A DNA stretch of 7,527 nt. It comes from Deltaproteobacteria bacterium. Its GTDB lineage: Bacteria; Desulfobacterota; Dissulfuribacteria; Dissulfuribacterales; QOAL01. Numbering within the stretch: position 1 is the first letter of the stretch; each line of letters opens with the position of its first letter. Under the pieces are notes generated by a model. It did no database searches and had not been told where the DNA came from. It was given only the letters and a program-made list of their open reading frames with translations. Both the position numbers and the translations under genes were made by a program. The stretch is from assembly GCA_026988585.1 (NCBI GenBank), contig JALSKY010000270.1, positions 1 to 7,527 of the forward strand, written 5' to 3'. Shown piece by piece: positions 1 to 6,781 of this stretch.

Positions 1-1
1 T

Positions 2-61
2 ATTCCCTTCTTAACTGCTAATCTGTTGACAAAGGTTGCTCTTGCGGAGAACAGGCCTTAA
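2..61 (+). CDS. Possible C-terminal tail of an upstream gene (partial)
   Basis: One + frame is open from the window edge to a TAA at 59-61 and reads IPFLTANLLTKVALAENRP. The other two + frames stop within the first 21 bases. Nineteen residues are too few to identify a family, and an open run of this length can occur by chance, so this is only a candidate gene end. If real, it lies 83 nt upstream of tlyA on the same strand. The TTGACA at 26-31 would then be coding (Leu-Thr codons) rather than a promoter. Confidence 0.3.
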   Translation: MPFLTANLLTKVALAENRP

Positions 62-103
62 TATCAAATGATCAGAAACTGAAACCATAATACAGAAACC
101 GTG

Positions 104-131
104 TTGGCAAAATTTTAGCACAATTTAACAT
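104..131 (+). promoter_or_regulatory. Weak candidate sigma-70 promoter before tlyA
   Basis: TTGGCA (104-109) and TAACAT (126-131) are separated by 16 nt in an AT-rich stretch just upstream of tlyA. The match is five of six at -35 and four of six at -10. Transcription would begin only a few bases before the tlyA ATG at 145, giving an almost leaderless mRNA, which fits the lack of a good Shine-Dalgarno there. The gene could equally be read from an upstream operon promoter. Confidence 0.28.
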
Positions 132-144
132 ATATTTTGAGCTG

Positions 145-894
145 ATGAACGAAAAAAAACGCTTGAGGCTGGATACAGCCCTGTTGGACAGGGGGCTGGT
201 AGAGAGTAGATCCCGGGCCAAGGCCCTTGTGATGGCAGGGGCAGTGAAGGTAAACGGCAAGCTGGTTACCAAGGCAGGCACATATGTGCGGGAGGGGGAT
301 GAACTGGATCTCAACATCTCGTCCAATCCCTTTGTTGGACGTGGCGGCCTTAAGCTGCAGCATGCCCTGGATCATTTCAGGATCTCGGTCAAAAATCGGA
401 TCTGTATTGATGTGGGTGCATCTACAGGCGGTTTTACAGACTGTCTCCTGCAGCATGGTGCCTGCCATGTGATTGCTGTGGATGTGGGATATGGGCAACT
501 GGACTGGAAATTGAGAAACCATGAGCAGGTTACCAACATGGAGAGGACCAACATAAGAAACCTTACCAGAAAAGAGCTGCCCTGTATTCCCGAGTTTGGA
601 ACAGTTGATGTCTCGTTCATCTCTCTCAGAAAGGTTTTGCCGGTCCTGCTGCCTCTGATGACAGAGCAACCGGAACTGGTTGTGCTTATAAAGCCTCAAT
701 TCGAGGCAGGCCCCAAAAATATAGGTAAAGGCGGGATTGTACGTGATCCTAAAGTAAGAGAGATGGTGGTGAAAGATTTAAAGGGCTTTTTTTCTGATGA
801 ATTGATGCTTAAAATATCTGGAATAACAGAATCGCCAATCAAGGGCGCAAAGGGAAATGTGGAATTTCTCTGTCACCTTTCCGGAAGACGTTAA
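145..894 (+). CDS. tlyA: TlyA family 2'-O-ribose rRNA methyltransferase (hemolysin A family)
   Basis: This 249-residue protein is full length for the family. An N-terminal S4 RNA-binding domain (about residues 6-65, with VMAGAVKVNG) is followed by an RrmJ/FtsJ-type SAM-dependent methyltransferase domain. The SAM-binding motif DVGASTGGFTDCLL is at about 89-102. The K-D-K-E catalytic tetrad of 2'-O-methyltransferases is visible as K70 (GRGGLK), D155 (VDVSF), K183 (LIKPQFE) and E240 (GNVEF). Characterised homologues methylate cytidine 2'-OH in 16S and/or 23S rRNA, which affects capreomycin sensitivity; the hemolysin name reflects older reports. Whether this protein modifies one or both rRNAs cannot be told from sequence. 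The ATG at 145 is chosen because the S4 domain begins right after it; the only SD-like bases are GAG at 139-141, so initiation may be weak or leaderless. clpS follows after 12 nt, suggesting co-transcription. Confidence 0.95.
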   Translation: MNEKKRLRLDTALLDRGLVESRSRAKALVMAGAVKVNGKLVTKAGTYVREGDELDLNISSNPFVGRGGLKLQHALDHFRISVKNRICIDVGASTGGFTDCLLQHGACHVIAVDVGYGQLDWKLRNHEQVTNMERTNIRNLTRKELPCIPEFGTVDVSFISLRKVLPVLLPLMTEQPELVVLIKPQFEAGPKNIGKGGIVRDPKVREMVVKDLKGFFSDELMLKISGITESPIKGAKGNVEFLCHLSGRR

Positions 895-906
895 CAAAAG
901 GGAGAT

Positions 907-1215
907 ATGGACGATACACGACTGGGTGAGCAGACAGATCTGCTGGACAAGGAGGAACTGGAGGAGCCGCCCCTCTATAAGGTTCTCCTTCACAACGATG
1001 ATTATACCACCATGGAGTTTGTAGTAGAGATCCTGGAAGAGATCTTTCACAAGACTCCAGCAGAGGCTACAGCCATAATGCTCAATGTACACAACAAGGG
1101 AGTAGGTGTGTGCGGTGTATATCCGGCAGAAATTGCTGAAACCAAGATAGATCAGGTGCATAACCGGGCCAGAAAGGCGGGATTTCCGCTGCTTGCCACC
1201 ATGGAGCTGGTATAA
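907..1215 (+). CDS. clpS: ATP-dependent Clp protease adaptor ClpS
   Basis: This 102-residue protein has a flexible acidic N-terminal extension (about 1-22) and the ClpS core fold. The N-degron pocket is intact: LHNDDYTTMEFVV places N30, D31 and D32 where E. coli ClpS has N34, D35 and D36, which bind the substrate alpha-amino group. M36 corresponds to the M40 gate residue, and H62 in NVHNKGVGVCGVY corresponds to H66. The C-terminal GFPLLATMELV strand is also conserved. ClpS delivers proteins with destabilising N-terminal residues (Leu, Phe, Tyr, Trp) to the ClpA N-domain and blocks access of SsrA-tagged substrates. The extension would enter the ClpA pore. The start is preceded by AAGGGAG (898-904), only 2 nt from the ATG, which is shorter than usual. 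clpA lies 91 nt downstream, the usual partnership. Confidence 0.96.
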   Translation: MDDTRLGEQTDLLDKEELEEPPLYKVLLHNDDYTTMEFVVEILEEIFHKTPAEATAIMLNVHNKGVGVCGVYPAEIAETKIDQVHNRARKAGFPLLATMELV

Positions 1216-1250
1216 TCAAAAATTCAGAAAAAAAAATCGGTAATTATAGC

Positions 1251-1268
1251 TGCCAGAATAAAATGGCA
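1251..1268 (+). other. Small hairpin in the clpS-clpA gap
   Basis: TGCCA (1251-1255) and TGGCA (1264-1268) are perfect complements around an 8-nt A-rich loop, in otherwise AT-rich DNA. No T-run follows, so it is not a standard intrinsic terminator. It could modulate read-through or mRNA processing between clpS and clpA, but a 5-bp stem can arise by chance. Confidence 0.22.
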
Positions 1269-1306
1269 CGGTTTATATTGAACGGAAACAAAAAAAGAAG
1301 GAAATC

Positions 1307-3583
1307 ATGATTAGTAAAGAGATTGAACTGATGCTGGGGGCAGCAGCAAGGGAAGCCCATGTCAGACGGCATGAATATCTCTCCCTTGAACACCTCCTGT
1401 TTGCAATCATTCACCATGAAAAGGGTGAAGAGGTGATCTCTGCCTGTGGAGGTGATCTTGTCCGCCTAAAGCAGAGGATAGAACACTTTTTCAACACCCA
1501 TCTGGAAAAGCTCTCCTCTGGACAGACGGTCTCACCACAACCGACCACATCCCTCCAGAGGGTATTGCAAAAAACCATTATGCACGTACAGTCTGCCGGC
1601 AAGGAGGAAGCAGATATAGGAGATCTCCTGAGCGCCCTGATGACAGAAGAGAACTCCTATGCCGTCTATTTCCTCAGGCAGGAGGGGATCTCCAGATTGG
1701 ATATTCTCAACTATATTTCACACGGTATGGCTAAGGTTGAAGAGGCTGGTCGTCAGTTCTTTCAGGATAAAGAAATGGAGGACGACTCCTCCCACTCCTC
1801 TATTCCAGAGAAGAAATCTGCCAATACTCCCCTTGAAAGATATACTATCAACCTTACAGAGAAGGCAAAGGAGGGTAAAATTGATCCTCTTGTTGGGAGA
1901 GAAGCTGAACTCCAACGGACAATGCAGATCCTCTGCAGGAGGAGAAAGAACAACCCCATCTATGTAGGCGAGCCTGGAGTAGGAAAAACCGCCATGGCAG
2001 AGGGGCTGGCCCTGAAGATTACTGCCGGAGATGTCCCTGAGGCCATGGCAGATATCCAGCTTTTTGCCCTGGACATGGGCGCACTCCTGGCTGGCACTAA
2101 ATACCGGGGAGAGTTTGAACAGCGGCTCAAGGATGTAATTCAGGAACTGAAGGAGATGCATAATGCTGTCCTGTTCATAGATGAGATTCATACCATTGTA
2201 GGGGCAGGTGCAACCAGCGGTGGATCTCTTGATGCCTCCAACATCCTCAAACCAGTGCTGACATCTGGTGAAATCAGATGTATAGGTTCCACAACCTATG
2301 AGGAATACAGAAACTATTTTGAAAAGGACCGTGCCCTGTCCAGGCGTTTTCAGAAGATTGAGCTCAGGGAACCAACAGTGCAGGAGACAATCAAGATACT
2401 GGAAGGTCTCAAATCCTATTATCAGGATCATCACAGGGTAAAATATACTGCAAAGGCCATAAAGGCAGCTGCTGAACTCTCTGCGAGATATATTAACGAT
2501 CGTTGTCTGCCAGACAAGGCCATCGACGTGATCGACGAGGCTGCTGCCCTTAGCAGGCTCAGAAACCCATCCACCGACAAAGTCAGAACAATCACTGTCA
2601 GGCATGTAGAAGATGTAGTGGCTAAGATGGCCAATATTCCTGCACGCAACCTGAACAAAGCCGATATATCAGCCTTGGAGGAGCTGGAACATAGGCTAAA
2701 GCAGATGGTATTTGGGCAGGAAAAGGCGATAGAGATCCTGACCAAGGCCATCAAGCGTGCAAGAGCTGGTATAAACCCGCCGGACAAGCCCATAGGTTCC
2801 TTTCTTTTCACTGGCCCTACTGGTGTGGGAAAGACTGAGCTGGCACGCCGGGCTGCAGAGATCCTGGGCGTAGAATTCATTCGATTCGACATGAGCGAAT
2901 ATATGGAAAAACACGCGGTCGCCAGGCTTATCGGCTCTCCACCTGGCTATGTAGGCTTTGATCAGGGAGGTTTATTGACCGAAGCCATAAGAAAACATCC
3001 CTATGCCATTCTACTTCTGGATGAGATTGAAAAGGCCCATCCGGATCTGTTCAATATTCTCTTGCAGGTCATGGATTATGCCCGTCTTACAGACAATACA
3101 GGTCGCACCGCAGATTTCAGGCATGTGATCCTGATAATGACCTCCAATGTTGGGGCCAGGGAGATGGAGGCAACAGGGATAGGCTTTGGAACAAGCAACA
3201 ACAGCACCCATAGAGAACGGTTAGGTGAAGCTGCGGTCAAGAGGCTCTTCACACCTGAATTCCGAAACCGGCTTGATGCTACAGTCACCTTTCAGGCCCT
3301 ATCATCGCAGGTCATGGAACTCATTGTGCTGAAACTTGTTAAAGAGCTTGAGCAGCAGCTCAAGGAGAAACGGATAACACTGGAATTGACCGATCCTGCA
3401 ATCAAATGGCTGGCTGAACGCGGCTATTCACCGGAATTCGGTGCCAGACCCCTTGCGAGGCTTATCCAGGAAAAGATAAAGGATCCAGTTGCCGATGCCA
3501 TACTGTTTCAGGGAGTAAAGCCCGGTTCCAGCATATTGGTGGATCTCGACCAGGAGAAAAATGAGCTGAAAATACTCCAATAA
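1307..3583 (+). CDS. clpA: ATP-dependent Clp protease ATP-binding subunit ClpA
   Basis: This is a hexameric AAA+ unfoldase that threads substrates into ClpP. Its 758 residues equal the length of E. coli ClpA. The N-domain that docks ClpS spans about 1-140, followed by an acidic linker (about 150-175). AAA-1 has Walker A GEPGVGKT (221-228), Walker B VLFIDEI (288-294), pore loop KYRG (265-268) and arginines R346/R347 in SRRFQK. AAA-2 has Walker A GPTGVGKT (503-510), Walker B ILLLDEIEK (568-576), pore loop GYVG (547-550), and sensor-2 arginine R714 in GARP. There is no long coiled-coil middle domain, which argues against ClpB, and no UVR motif, which argues against ClpC. The ClpP-docking loop reads IGF at 625-627 where E. 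coli ClpA has IGL. The start is supported by GAAGGAA (1297-1303), 4 nt upstream of the ATG. ClpS is encoded immediately upstream; ClpP is not in the window. Confidence 0.97.
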   Translation: MISKEIELMLGAAAREAHVRRHEYLSLEHLLFAIIHHEKGEEVISACGGDLVRLKQRIEHFFNTHLEKLSSGQTVSPQPTTSLQRVLQKTIMHVQSAGKEEADIGDLLSALMTEENSYAVYFLRQEGISRLDILNYISHGMAKVEEAGRQFFQDKEMEDDSSHSSIPEKKSANTPLERYTINLTEKAKEGKIDPLVGREAELQRTMQILCRRRKNNPIYVGEPGVGKTAMAEGLALKITAGDVPEAMADIQLFALDMGALLAGTKYRGEFEQRLKDVIQELKEMHNAVLFIDEIHTIVGAGATSGGSLDASNILKPVLTSGEIRCIGSTTYEEYRNYFEKDRALSRRFQKIELREPTVQETIKILEGLKSYYQDHHRVKYTAKAIKAAAELSARYINDRCLPDKAIDVIDEAAALSRLRNPSTDKVRTITVRHVEDVVAKMANIPARNLNKADISALEELEHRLKQMVFGQEKAIEILTKAIKRARAGINPPDKPIGSFLFTGPTGVGKTELARRAAEILGVEFIRFDMSEYMEKHAVARLIGSPPGYVGFDQGGLLTEAIRKHPYAILLLDEIEKAHPDLFNILLQVMDYARLTDNTGRTADFRHVILIMTSNVGAREMEATGIGFGTSNNSTHRERLGEAAVKRLFTPEFRNRLDATVTFQALSSQVMELIVLKLVKELEQQLKEKRITLELTDPAIKWLAERGYSPEFGARPLARLIQEKIKDPVADAILFQGVKPGSSILVDLDQEKNELKILQ

Positions 3584-3584
3584 C

Positions 3585-3619
3585 CGGATAAGGTACTGTC
3601 TTGATCCGCGCCTGTTTTT
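3585..3619 (+). terminator. Weak candidate terminator after clpA
   Basis: CGGATAAG (3585-3592) can pair with CTTGATCCG (3600-3608), leaving one bulged G at 3603 and a 7-nt loop. Six bases later comes a run of five T (3615-3619). The bulge and the offset T-run make this a poor intrinsic terminator, but it is the only hairpin seen right after the clpA stop. Confidence 0.25.
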
Positions 3620-3683
3620 CTGCTGTCTATCATTGCCTGCTGCAAGGTTGAAAAAAGAGTGTTCCTTTTGGTGAGTTCTTCCG

Positions 3684-3757
3684 TATAATAGAAAAGGTTC
3701 TCTGCCTCTCCTGGTGCGATGGCAGTAGATAGTTTACGGGCCACACCAGCCTATAAT
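3684..3757 (+). promoter_or_regulatory. Candidate glgP promoter region (two TATAAT boxes)
   Basis: The 209-nt gap before glgP contains two perfect TATAAT hexamers on the + strand, at 3684-3689 and 3752-3757. Neither has a recognisable -35 hexamer at 16-18 nt spacing, so activator-dependent or alternative-sigma use, or chance, are all possible. The 3752 box would give an mRNA leader of about 30 nt containing the glgP ribosome binding site and is the better candidate. Confidence 0.25.
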
Positions 3758-3792
3758 TCAATTCCCTGATTATTCAAAAGGAGCTGAACAAG

Positions 3793-6360
3793 ATGCCCCT
3801 CATAAAGACCATAACCATTACACCGAATCTGCCTGAAAGCCTGCAGCCTCTTCTCAGGCTGGCCAGGAATCTTTGGTGGTCCTGGACCCCTGAGGCCATA
3901 TACCTGTTCAAGGATATGGATGCTGAGCTCTGGGACAAGACCGGCCACAATCCCATTGCAATGCTGGGTTCCATTGAGCAGCCCAGGCTGGAAGAGCTGG
4001 AGCGGGATGAGGTCTTCCTGGCCAGGATGGAGACAGTCATCCAGGAATTGGAGCGCTATCTGAACGCACAGACATGGTACAAAAAGATAAGCAATGACGG
4101 TGACGGCAAGGTCATAGCCTATTTCAGTGCTGAGTTTGGCCTTCATGAGAGTCTGCCGCTCTATTCAGGCGGCCTTGGCATACTGGCAGGGGATCACATG
4201 AAATCTGCCAGTGATCTCGGGCTTCCTCTCAGGGGTATAGGTCTTCTCTACAAACATGGGTATTTTCAGCAGTATCTCAACCCGGACGGATGGCAGCTGG
4301 AAACCTATCCCACCAACGACTTTCACAACATGCCTATCTCTCCTGTCAAGGATGGAAAGGGGAATCCGGTCATAATAGATGTCAAGATGGATGACCGAAC
4401 TGTTTTCTGCAAGGTATGGGAGATCACTGTTGGCAGGGTCAGGATCTACATGCTTGATACCGATGTCCCCCTGAACTCTGAATCAGACAGGCAGATCACA
4501 GCCCATCTTTACGGTGGCAGCATAGAGACCAGGCTCCAGCAGGAGATAGTCCTGGGACGTGGCGGAATAAGGATGCTCAAACAGCTCGGAGAAAATCCTG
4601 CTGTATGCCATATGAACGAGGGACATTCGGCGTTCATGGCCGTGGAGAGGCTGATACAACTGACAAAAGATGCAGGGCTTTCCTTTGACGAGGCATTGGA
4701 GGCGGTCAGGGCCACCAGCGTATTTACCACCCATACTCCTGTACCTGCTGGCATAGACAGGTTCCCGGAGGATCTCATAAGGCGTTACTTTGGGGAAGCA
4801 GTTGGTGAGATGGGTATCAGCATGGAACAGTTTCTTGATTATGGCAGGATACATCCCGGGGATCGTAACGAGACCTTCTGTATGGCAGTCCTTGCCATCA
4901 AGATGGCATCTCAAACCAATGGAGTAAGCAAACTTCATGGCGAGGTCTCCAGAAACATGTGGGCTGAAATATGGCCCCAGATTCCCAAGCATGAGGTGCC
5001 TATAACCCATGTAACCAATGGTATTCATACCCTTGGCTGGCTTTCCAGAGAGATGGCGCGCCTGTATGAGCGCTATCTCGGCTCCCGCTGGATCGATGAA
5101 CCAACCAACCACAACATCTGGAAACGGGTCCGCCATATTGCAGACTTCGAGCTTTGGAGGAGCAGGGAGAGACTCAGGGAAAGGCTAATCTCCTTTTCCA
5201 GGCACAGACTAAAGAAACAGCTCCAGAACAAGGGAGCACCGCGATATCAGCTCAAGGCCGCTGATGAGGTCCTTGATCCCGAGGCCTTAACTATCGGTTT
5301 TGCCAGGAGGTTTGCCACCTATAAAAGGGCCACTCTGCTGTTCAAGGATCCTGAAAGACTCACAAGGATATTGACCAATCCCCAGAGGCCTGTACAGATC
5401 ATCTTCAGTGGCAAGGCCCATCCCAAGGACAGGGAGGGCAAGGCACTAATCCAGAAGGTGGTGCAGATGGCAAACCGGCCGGAACTGAGAAACCACATAG
5501 TGTTCATAGAAAATTATGACATAGAGGTGGCACGCTATCTGGTCCAGGGGGTTGATGTCTGGCTAAACACCCCAAGACGTCCTAATGAGGCCAGCGGCAC
5601 CAGTGGAATGAAGGTGACTGCCAATGGCGGGCTCAACCTGAGCATCCTGGATGGATGGTGGGTAGAGGGATTCAACGGTAACAATGGCTGGGCTATCGGC
5701 GCTGGCGAGGAGTATGATGATCCCAATTATCAGGATGAAGTTGAGAGCCGGCTCCTCTATGAGTTGCTGGAAAATACTGTAGTCCCTCTATTTTATGACA
5801 GGACTCAGCACGGCATTCCATCCGGTTGGGTAGAGATGATCAAAAACTCCATTCAATCCATCTGTCCCTTTTTCAACACCAACCGAATGGTGGAGGAATA
5901 CAGTACCAAGTTCTATCTGCCAAATTCCAAACGTTGGCTTGCCTGCCAGAAAGATGGCTGGTGTGAGGCGAGAGAAATTGCTGCATGGAAAAAACGGGTA
6001 TTTGAACTGTGGCACCAGGTCAAGATCACTGACGTGGAGCTCCCTGACAAAAAGGCCCCCAAGGTGGGAGACAGGCTTCCCATACATGTGTATGTACAGC
6101 TCGGCGACCTCTCTCCTGATGAGGTCAGGGTGGATGCCTACATTGGCCATCTGGATGACAAGGGCACCATTGAAGAGGGACATCCCTTGCCATTGATATC
6201 CACTGGTGAGACCTCCGAGCTGGGATACCTCTTCAAGGGCAATCTCCTCTGTCTCTCAAGTGGCCAGATTGGTTTCTCAGTAAGATGTTATCCCTACAGG
6301 AAGGAACTGGCCCATCCCTTTGAGCTTGGTCTCCTCAAGTGGTGGGAATCAGGTTCCTGA
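3793..6360 (+). CDS. glgP: Alpha-glucan (glycogen/maltodextrin) phosphorylase
   Basis: This GT35-family, pyridoxal-phosphate-dependent enzyme releases glucose-1-phosphate from alpha-1,4-glucan ends in the cytoplasm. Its 855 residues match the long bacterial phosphorylase subgroup (mycobacterial/Thermotoga type), not the roughly 800-residue E. coli GlgP/MalP. An N-terminal DUF3417 region (about 10-95, with LARNLWWSW) precedes the catalytic fold. Visible core motifs are YFSAEFGLHESLPLYSGGLG (110-129) and HMNEGHSAF (273-281). The phosphate-site segment FARRFATYKR (503-512) has R506 and K511, followed by FSGKAHP (538-544). The PLP signature EASGTSGMKVTANG places the Schiff-base lysine at K607. 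The C-terminal portion (about 745-855) is beta-rich. The ATG is supported by AAGGAG (3778-3783) with 9-nt spacing. No classical N-terminal phospho-regulatory segment is seen. It stands alone, with no glgA, glgB, glgC or malQ nearby. Substrate preference (glycogen or short maltodextrins) cannot be decided from sequence. Confidence 0.95.
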   Translation: MPLIKTITITPNLPESLQPLLRLARNLWWSWTPEAIYLFKDMDAELWDKTGHNPIAMLGSIEQPRLEELERDEVFLARMETVIQELERYLNAQTWYKKISNDGDGKVIAYFSAEFGLHESLPLYSGGLGILAGDHMKSASDLGLPLRGIGLLYKHGYFQQYLNPDGWQLETYPTNDFHNMPISPVKDGKGNPVIIDVKMDDRTVFCKVWEITVGRVRIYMLDTDVPLNSESDRQITAHLYGGSIETRLQQEIVLGRGGIRMLKQLGENPAVCHMNEGHSAFMAVERLIQLTKDAGLSFDEALEAVRATSVFTTHTPVPAGIDRFPEDLIRRYFGEAVGEMGISMEQFLDYGRIHPGDRNETFCMAVLAIKMASQTNGVSKLHGEVSRNMWAEIWPQIPKHEVPITHVTNGIHTLGWLSREMARLYERYLGSRWIDEPTNHNIWKRVRHIADFELWRSRERLRERLISFSRHRLKKQLQNKGAPRYQLKAADEVLDPEALTIGFARRFATYKRATLLFKDPERLTRILTNPQRPVQIIFSGKAHPKDREGKALIQKVVQMANRPELRNHIVFIENYDIEVARYLVQGVDVWLNTPRRPNEASGTSGMKVTANGGLNLSILDGWWVEGFNGNNGWAIGAGEEYDDPNYQDEVESRLLYELLENTVVPLFYDRTQHGIPSGWVEMIKNSIQSICPFFNTNRMVEEYSTKFYLPNSKRWLACQKDGWCEAREIAAWKKRVFELWHQVKITDVELPDKKAPKVGDRLPIHVYVQLGDLSPDEVRVDAYIGHLDDKGTIEEGHPLPLISTGETSELGYLFKGNLLCLSSGQIGFSVRCYPYRKELAHPFELGLLKWWESGS

Positions 6361-6408
6361 ACGGGATAGTCTCACTGCCTCAAAATCAAAACAGGAGAAA
6401 AATTGTGC

Positions 6409-6437
6409 TTGACTTTTAGTACAACCTGTCTCATATT
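6409..6437 (+). promoter_or_regulatory. Candidate sigma-70 promoter for the small Cys-rich genes
   Basis: TTGACT (6409-6414) and CATATT (6432-6437) are 17 nt apart: five of six and four of six matches. Transcription would start near 6444, about 20 nt before the ATG at 6464. This makes the small downstream ORFs a unit separate from glgP and argues against the in-frame TTG at 6437 as a start. Confidence 0.45.
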
Positions 6438-6463
6438 TGAACAAAGAGCTAAATAAGATAAAA

Positions 6464-6694
6464 ATGGTAGAAAAAATAACAATAGTTTTTGTGTTGGTTT
6501 GGGCCATGTTCTATGTAGGAAAACAAATTTTTAATTCCTTCAAAAAGTGGTCAAGAATCAACTCACTGAGATGTGACGAATCAATCTGTAGCAGTAACTG
6601 TAGTAGCTGCACGGTATCACCAGAAAAAGAGAACAAGTTTACTGATGGATTCTCCTCCCCACCCAAACAGCCTGGCAGCAGAGGCAGATGTTGA
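6464..6694 (+). CDS. Small Cys-rich single-pass membrane protein, FeoB-associated-like
   Basis: The 76-residue product has a hydrophobic segment at about 5-23 (ITIVFVLVWAMFYVGKQIF), then a basic stretch (KKW) and a Cys cluster: C37, C42, C46 and C49 (Cx4Cx3Cx2C), plus a terminal C76. A short N-terminus, one membrane segment and a Cys cluster resemble the FeoB-associated Cys-rich membrane proteins (Pfam PF12669), proposed to assist ferrous iron uptake. The Cys spacing and the longer Ser/Pro/Gly tail are not typical, and no feoA or feoB lies in the window, so this is a resemblance and not an assignment. The basic residues after the membrane segment would put the Cys tail in the cytoplasm. The ATG at 6464 is preferred over the in-frame TTG at 6437, which overlaps the predicted -10 box. 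The SD is weak. The 3' end is part of a perfect inverted repeat. Confidence 0.6.
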   Translation: MVEKITIVFVLVWAMFYVGKQIFNSFKKWSRINSLRCDESICSSNCSSCTVSPEKENKFTDGFSSPPKQPGSRGRC

Positions 6695-6704
6695 TGCTGC
6701 CAGG
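6671..6704 (+). repeat. Perfect 10-bp inverted repeat spanning a stop codon
   Basis: CCTGGCAGCA (6671-6680) and TGCTGCCAGG (6695-6704) are perfect reverse complements around a 14-nt loop that contains the TGA of the preceding small membrane protein (6692-6694). The stem is GC-rich and should form stably in RNA. It is followed by C-rich sequence and not a T-run, so it is not a standard terminator. mRNA 3'-end protection, processing or control of the downstream ORF are possible roles. Confidence 0.7.
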
Positions 6705-6732
6705 CCCCCTGATGAACTTCAGGATGAGGGGG
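6705..6732 (+). repeat. Second adjacent inverted repeat, possible terminator stem
   Basis: CCCCCT (6705-6710) can pair with AGGGGG (6727-6732) around 16 nt. An alternative, mutually exclusive stem pairs CCTGA (6708-6712) with TCAGG (6719-6723). It directly abuts the preceding 10-bp inverted repeat. A T-rich stretch (TATATTTTTATT) begins about 17 nt after the stem, too far away for a clean intrinsic terminator. Confidence 0.4.
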
Positions 6733-6739
6733 GATTCTG

Positions 6740-6781
6740 ATGGAAGTTATATTTTTATTCAATGAAAGGAGAGGATCATGA
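6740..6781 (+). CDS. Possible 13-codon leader ORF
   Basis: ATG at 6740 opens a frame reading MEVIFLFNERRGS that ends in TGA at 6779-6781 and shares an ATGA overlap with the start of the next ORF. A purine-rich AGGGGGG (6727-6733) lies 6 nt upstream and could serve as its ribosome binding site, but is part of a predicted stem. A short ORF with ATGA overlap can couple translation to the next gene. A frame this short may equally be chance. Confidence 0.15.
   Translation: MEVIFLFNERRGS
6765..6774 (+). promoter_or_regulatory. Strong ribosome binding site
   Basis: AAAGGAGAGG includes AGGAG (6767-6771), 6 nt before the ATG at 6778. This is close to ideal anti-SD complementarity and is better than the sites of tlyA, clpS or the preceding small gene. 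It is the main reason to accept the short ORF that follows. Confidence 0.65.

Noticed and set aside
26..31. TTGACA as a -35 box for tlyA
   Set aside because: No -10-like hexamer lies 16-18 nt downstream, and it falls inside the possible tail of an upstream coding region.
1718..2605. Long minus-strand open frame (295 codons) within clpA
   Set aside because: It is antisense to highly conserved ClpA domains, its translation is rich in Cys and lacks family features, and it is a shadow of clpA codon structure.
1307..3583. ClpB or ClpC instead of ClpA
   Set aside because: There is no coiled-coil middle domain and no UVR motif; the length and the adjacent clpS both fit ClpA.
4483..5136. Minus-strand open frame (217 codons) within glgP
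   Set aside because: It lies entirely opposite conserved phosphorylase motifs and shows no recognisable domain.
6404..6457. TTG-initiated 17-codon frame after AGGAGA at 6393
   Set aside because: It has a passable SD but overlaps the predicted promoter and encodes nothing recognisable; chance is the simpler explanation.
6437..6463. Upstream TTG start extending the small membrane protein by nine residues
   Set aside because: The TTG overlaps the predicted -10 box, there is no SD in front of it, and the ATG at 6464 places the membrane segment near the N-terminus as expected.
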